The notes under the pieces are model-generated. The model did not search any database. It saw only the letters and a list, made by a program, of their open reading frames with translations, and was not told where the DNA came from. Source: Chloroflexota bacterium (GTDB taxonomy: Bacteria > Chloroflexota > Anaerolineae > B4-G1). From it: a DNA stretch of 64,000 nt. Of this stretch, positions 62,003 through 64,000 are shown in pieces (positions within the stretch are counted from its first letter, which is position 1; every line of letters starts with the position of its first letter). The translations under genes were made by a program, and so were the position numbers. The DNA is taken from the NCBI GenBank assembly GCA_024232355.1, contig JAAEPW010000256.1, positions 1 to 64,000 of the forward strand, in the 5' to 3' direction.

Positions 62003-64000
62003 TCACGCATCCCGCCTGCTAACATCCCGCTCAGTGGTGGCGACGGCATACGGCTCTCTATTTTCATTCACCAGCACCGTGCCCGTCAGCCAGACGTCCA
62101 AAACCGCACCGCTCTTGGTGATGCGCTGCGCCTCGAACGGCTCGACGATCTCTCTACCGACCAGCTTTTGCACAAACGCCAATGCATTCTCGCGCCCTTT
62201 CTCTGGGACAATATCGCGGATGTTCATCGCCAGCGCCTCGGCCTCGCTCCAGCCGTACATCCTCTCTGCGCCAGGGTTCCAGGCCATGATGTTTCCCTCA
62301 AAATCCTGCACGGTGATCGCGTCGTTCGAGTCGCGGACAACGATGGCAAGGCGACCCAGGCGCTCCTGCTCCTTCATGCTCTTGGTAATATCCAGAGATA
62401 CGGTTGTCGCGCCAATCATCTGCCCAGTAGAATCCGTCAGGGGTTCTGCCACGACATCGTATATGTGGTCGCCATCTGAGAGAGCAAAGGTGATCTCGGT
62501 TTGCGCGCCGACCCCAGTTTCTATCACTCGCTTTTTCAATTCTACCAACTTGGTTGTCCCTTCATTTTGTGCAAGTTCGTCGTCCCGTTTTCCCAGGGCG
62601 GAACTTGAATCAAAATCTGGGTGTGGATTATGGATCCAGGTATAACGCAGGTCTCGATCTATATGGGAAACAATGATGTTGGAACCTTCAAGCGCCACCC
62701 GAAAGCGTTCTTTACTCTTTTGCAGCGCATCCTGCAACTGTTTTAGTTCTGTGATCTCAACAAATGTGATCACCGTCCCCTCGATCACATTCTCCACAGT
62801 GCGATAGGGTAGGATGCGCATCAGGTACCACTGCTCGTTTGTGGTTTGTACCTGGGCCTCGACGGGAATCAGGCTGTCCAGAACCGACTGCGCATCTTGA
62901 ACCAGGCTGTCATAGTCCACAAGGTTGGAGGCGATGTGGCCTATGGGCCGCCCGACATCGCTTTGGATCAGGTGGATCACCTGGGTGGCGGCGGGCGTAA
63001 AGCGCTGAATGCACAGTTGGTGGTCCAAAAAGATAGTGCCCACGCCGGTGCCGGCCAGCAGGTTGTTCATATCGTTGTTCGCCCGCGACAGTTCGTCCAA
63101 TTTCCCTTGCAGTTCCGTATTGACCGTCACCAGTTCCTCGTTGACCGATTGCAGCTCTTCCTTGGAGGTCTCTAATTCCTCGTTGGTCGATTGCAGTTCT
63201 TCGTTGGAGCTTTGCAGTTCCTCGTTCGTAGACTTTAGCTCTTCGTTCGAGGTCTCTAACTCTTCGACGGTGGTCTGGAGATATTCTTCCTTGGCCCGCA
63301 ACTCTCGCTCCAGGTCCGCGATGCGGCGGTCGGTATCTGTAACCGGCTCGCCCGCCGCTTTGACGATCTCTGCGCGGTTCTCGGGGGTCACATCCTCGAA
63401 CAGAACCATGATCAAGCCCTGCATAGAGGGCGGATCCAGCACCGGTCGGACCGTCAAATTGATGGTCTGGCGATCGCCGTTCGTCCTGACCTCTAAACCC
63501 GCATAGTGGACGGGGGTTTTCTGGGCGATGACCTTGCGGATGGCGGTGGTCAATTGCAGCCTCACCCCCTCGCGCGCCATCCTGAGAATGTTCAGGCTGG
63601 CCTCGCCGGGGGCCGGTTCCAGGTATTTGCCGGTGCGGCCGTGAATATAGAGCACGTCGGCCTTTTCGTTGACGATGGCGCAAGCGGGCGTATAGTGCTG
63701 GAGCAGCGACTTTTCGGCCAGTTCGCGCACGCTGATCTTTTTTTCTGCTGTGATCCCTTTGCCCGCGCGCGTGCTCACAATGTCGTCCATAAAGGGCGGG
63801 CGGGGAAAAGTGATCAGCGGCCTGTGGGTAGCCACGTCCCCCTTGCGCCGGTACAGTTTCCATTTTCTGTCTATTGTGCCAAAGAGGTCGACAAACTCAC
63901 CGACGCTCTCGGAATTGCCCAGAAAGAGCACGCCGTTCGCTTTCAGAGAATAGTGGAACAGGGGCAGCACCCGTTTCTGCAGTTGGGGCTGCAAATAGAT
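62003..64000 (-). CDS. CheR/PAS signalling protein, C-terminal part (runs off the window)
   Basis: The frame is open to the window edge, so the N-terminus is missing. The visible start, LQPQLQKRVLPLFHYSLKANG, with VLFLGNSESVGEF, is the end of a CheR methyltransferase domain, as in CheB-CheR-PAS fusion proteins. A PAS-like domain (Y(T)PACAIVNEKADVLYIHG) follows, then a striking coiled coil of SNEELxSTNEELQ heptads (about 215-300 from the edge). Three PAS domains come after (TGVGTIFLDHQL; FRVALEGSNIIV; LAIVVRDSNDAIT). It ends at RDVSRRDA with no kinase domain, although many relatives carry one there. The stop lies just beside the REP array. Methylation of a glutamate or histidine partner is the family role; the target is unknown. 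Confidence 0.85.
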   Translation of the reverse strand: MYLQPQLQKRVLPLFHYSLKANGVLFLGNSESVGEFVDLFGTIDRKWKLYRRKGDVATHRPLITFPRPPFMDDIVSTRAGKGITAEKKISVRELAEKSLLQHYTPACAIVNEKADVLYIHGRTGKYLEPAPGEASLNILRMAREGVRLQLTTAIRKVIAQKTPVHYAGLEVRTNGDRQTINLTVRPVLDPPSMQGLIMVLFEDVTPENRAEIVKAAGEPVTDTDRRIADLERELRAKEEYLQTTVEELETSNEELKSTNEELQSSNEELQSTNEELETSKEELQSVNEELVTVNTELQGKLDELSRANNDMNNLLAGTGVGTIFLDHQLCIQRFTPAATQVIHLIQSDVGRPIGHIASNLVDYDSLVQDAQSVLDSLIPVEAQVQTTNEQWYLMRILPYRTVENVIEGTVITFVEITELKQLQDALQKSKERFRVALEGSNIIVSHIDRDLRYTWIHNPHPDFDSSSALGKRDDELAQNEGTTKLVELKKRVIETGVGAQTEITFALSDGDHIYDVVAEPLTDSTGQMIGATTVSLDITKSMKEQERLGRLAIVVRDSNDAITVQDFEGNIMAWNPGAERMYGWSEAEALAMNIRDIVPEKGRENALAFVQKLVGREIVEPFEAQRITKSGAVLDVWLTGTVLVNENREPYAVATTERDVSRRDA

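Noticed and set aside
62910..63863. Second minus-strand frame (317 codons) within the CheR/PAS gene
   Set aside because: Arg/Gly/His-rich shadow; the overlapping frame has clear CheR, coiled-coil and PAS sequence.

Overview
The window looks like a chromosomal segment of a Chloroflexota (Anaerolineae-like) bacterium. This is an inference from content only: a very large set of PAS/GAF histidine kinases, lamin-tail-domain surface proteins with Thr/Pro linkers, an MttB-family methyltransferase, a short MetE-core protein, and a GAAC-N4-GTTC type LexA box upstream of uvrB. No rRNA, tRNA or CRISPR array was seen. Genes are dense, mostly on the minus strand, and often overlap or abut.

Layout. 0.1-0.8 kb: frameshifted histidine-kinase remnant. 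0.9-5.2 kb (minus): NAD-dependent epimerase, 3-methyladenine DNA glycosylase, and a three-module GH18/GH16-like/CBM9 lipoprotein. 5.4-8.2 kb (minus): orphan solute-binding protein followed by a membrane hybrid kinase. 8.5-11.2 kb (plus): radical SAM protein and FAD oxidoreductase. 11.3-14.8 kb (minus): Maf, a lipoprotein PBP with an N-terminal NTF2-like domain, and a divergent CcmC-like protein. 14.8-35.2 kb (minus): a signalling island of six large kinases (GAF-rich hybrids, a LacI-fold/kinase fusion, and a 2025-residue kinase with eight GAF domains), two Rcp1-like receivers and a broken DivK-like receiver. 35.3-35.5 kb: a MITE with perfect terminal repeats and target duplication. 35.6-42.4 kb: L,D-transpeptidase, uvrB, MetE-like protein, and a cassette of two lamin-tail proteins plus a small protein. 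42.9-51.6 kb: rpiA, then a minus-strand operon of two membrane-fusion proteins, a MacB-type ABC ATPase and permease, OmpR/BaeS-type regulators and a nucleotidyltransferase. 51.8-53.3 kb: MttB-family gene behind a near-consensus sigma-70 promoter. 53.4-53.9 kb: second MITE-like element and an IS607-type HTH fragment. 54-64 kb: three paralogous PAS kinases with a receiver, then a REP-associated Y1 transposase (RAYT) embedded in its probable palindromic repeats, then the end of a CheR/PAS protein that runs off the window.

How it fits together. Most of the window is sensory. About eleven intact kinases share the segment with one DNA-binding response regulator, so most outputs must be elsewhere or by phosphorelay through the stand-alone receivers. 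Duplication is the main theme: two kinase-receiver pairs with the same 8-nt overlap, GAF duplications within one protein, tandem adaptor proteins, tandem lamin-tail proteins, and three kinases with the same N-terminus. Small mobile repeats (two MITE-like elements, REP arrays, palindromes captured in frame in a kinase) accompany this. Best candidates for something new: the RAYT/REP locus, the four helically phased repeats in front of the efflux/two-component operon, the LacI-fold kinase, the solute-binding-protein/kinase pair, and the G11 tract that could fuse the PBP to the CcmC-like protein.
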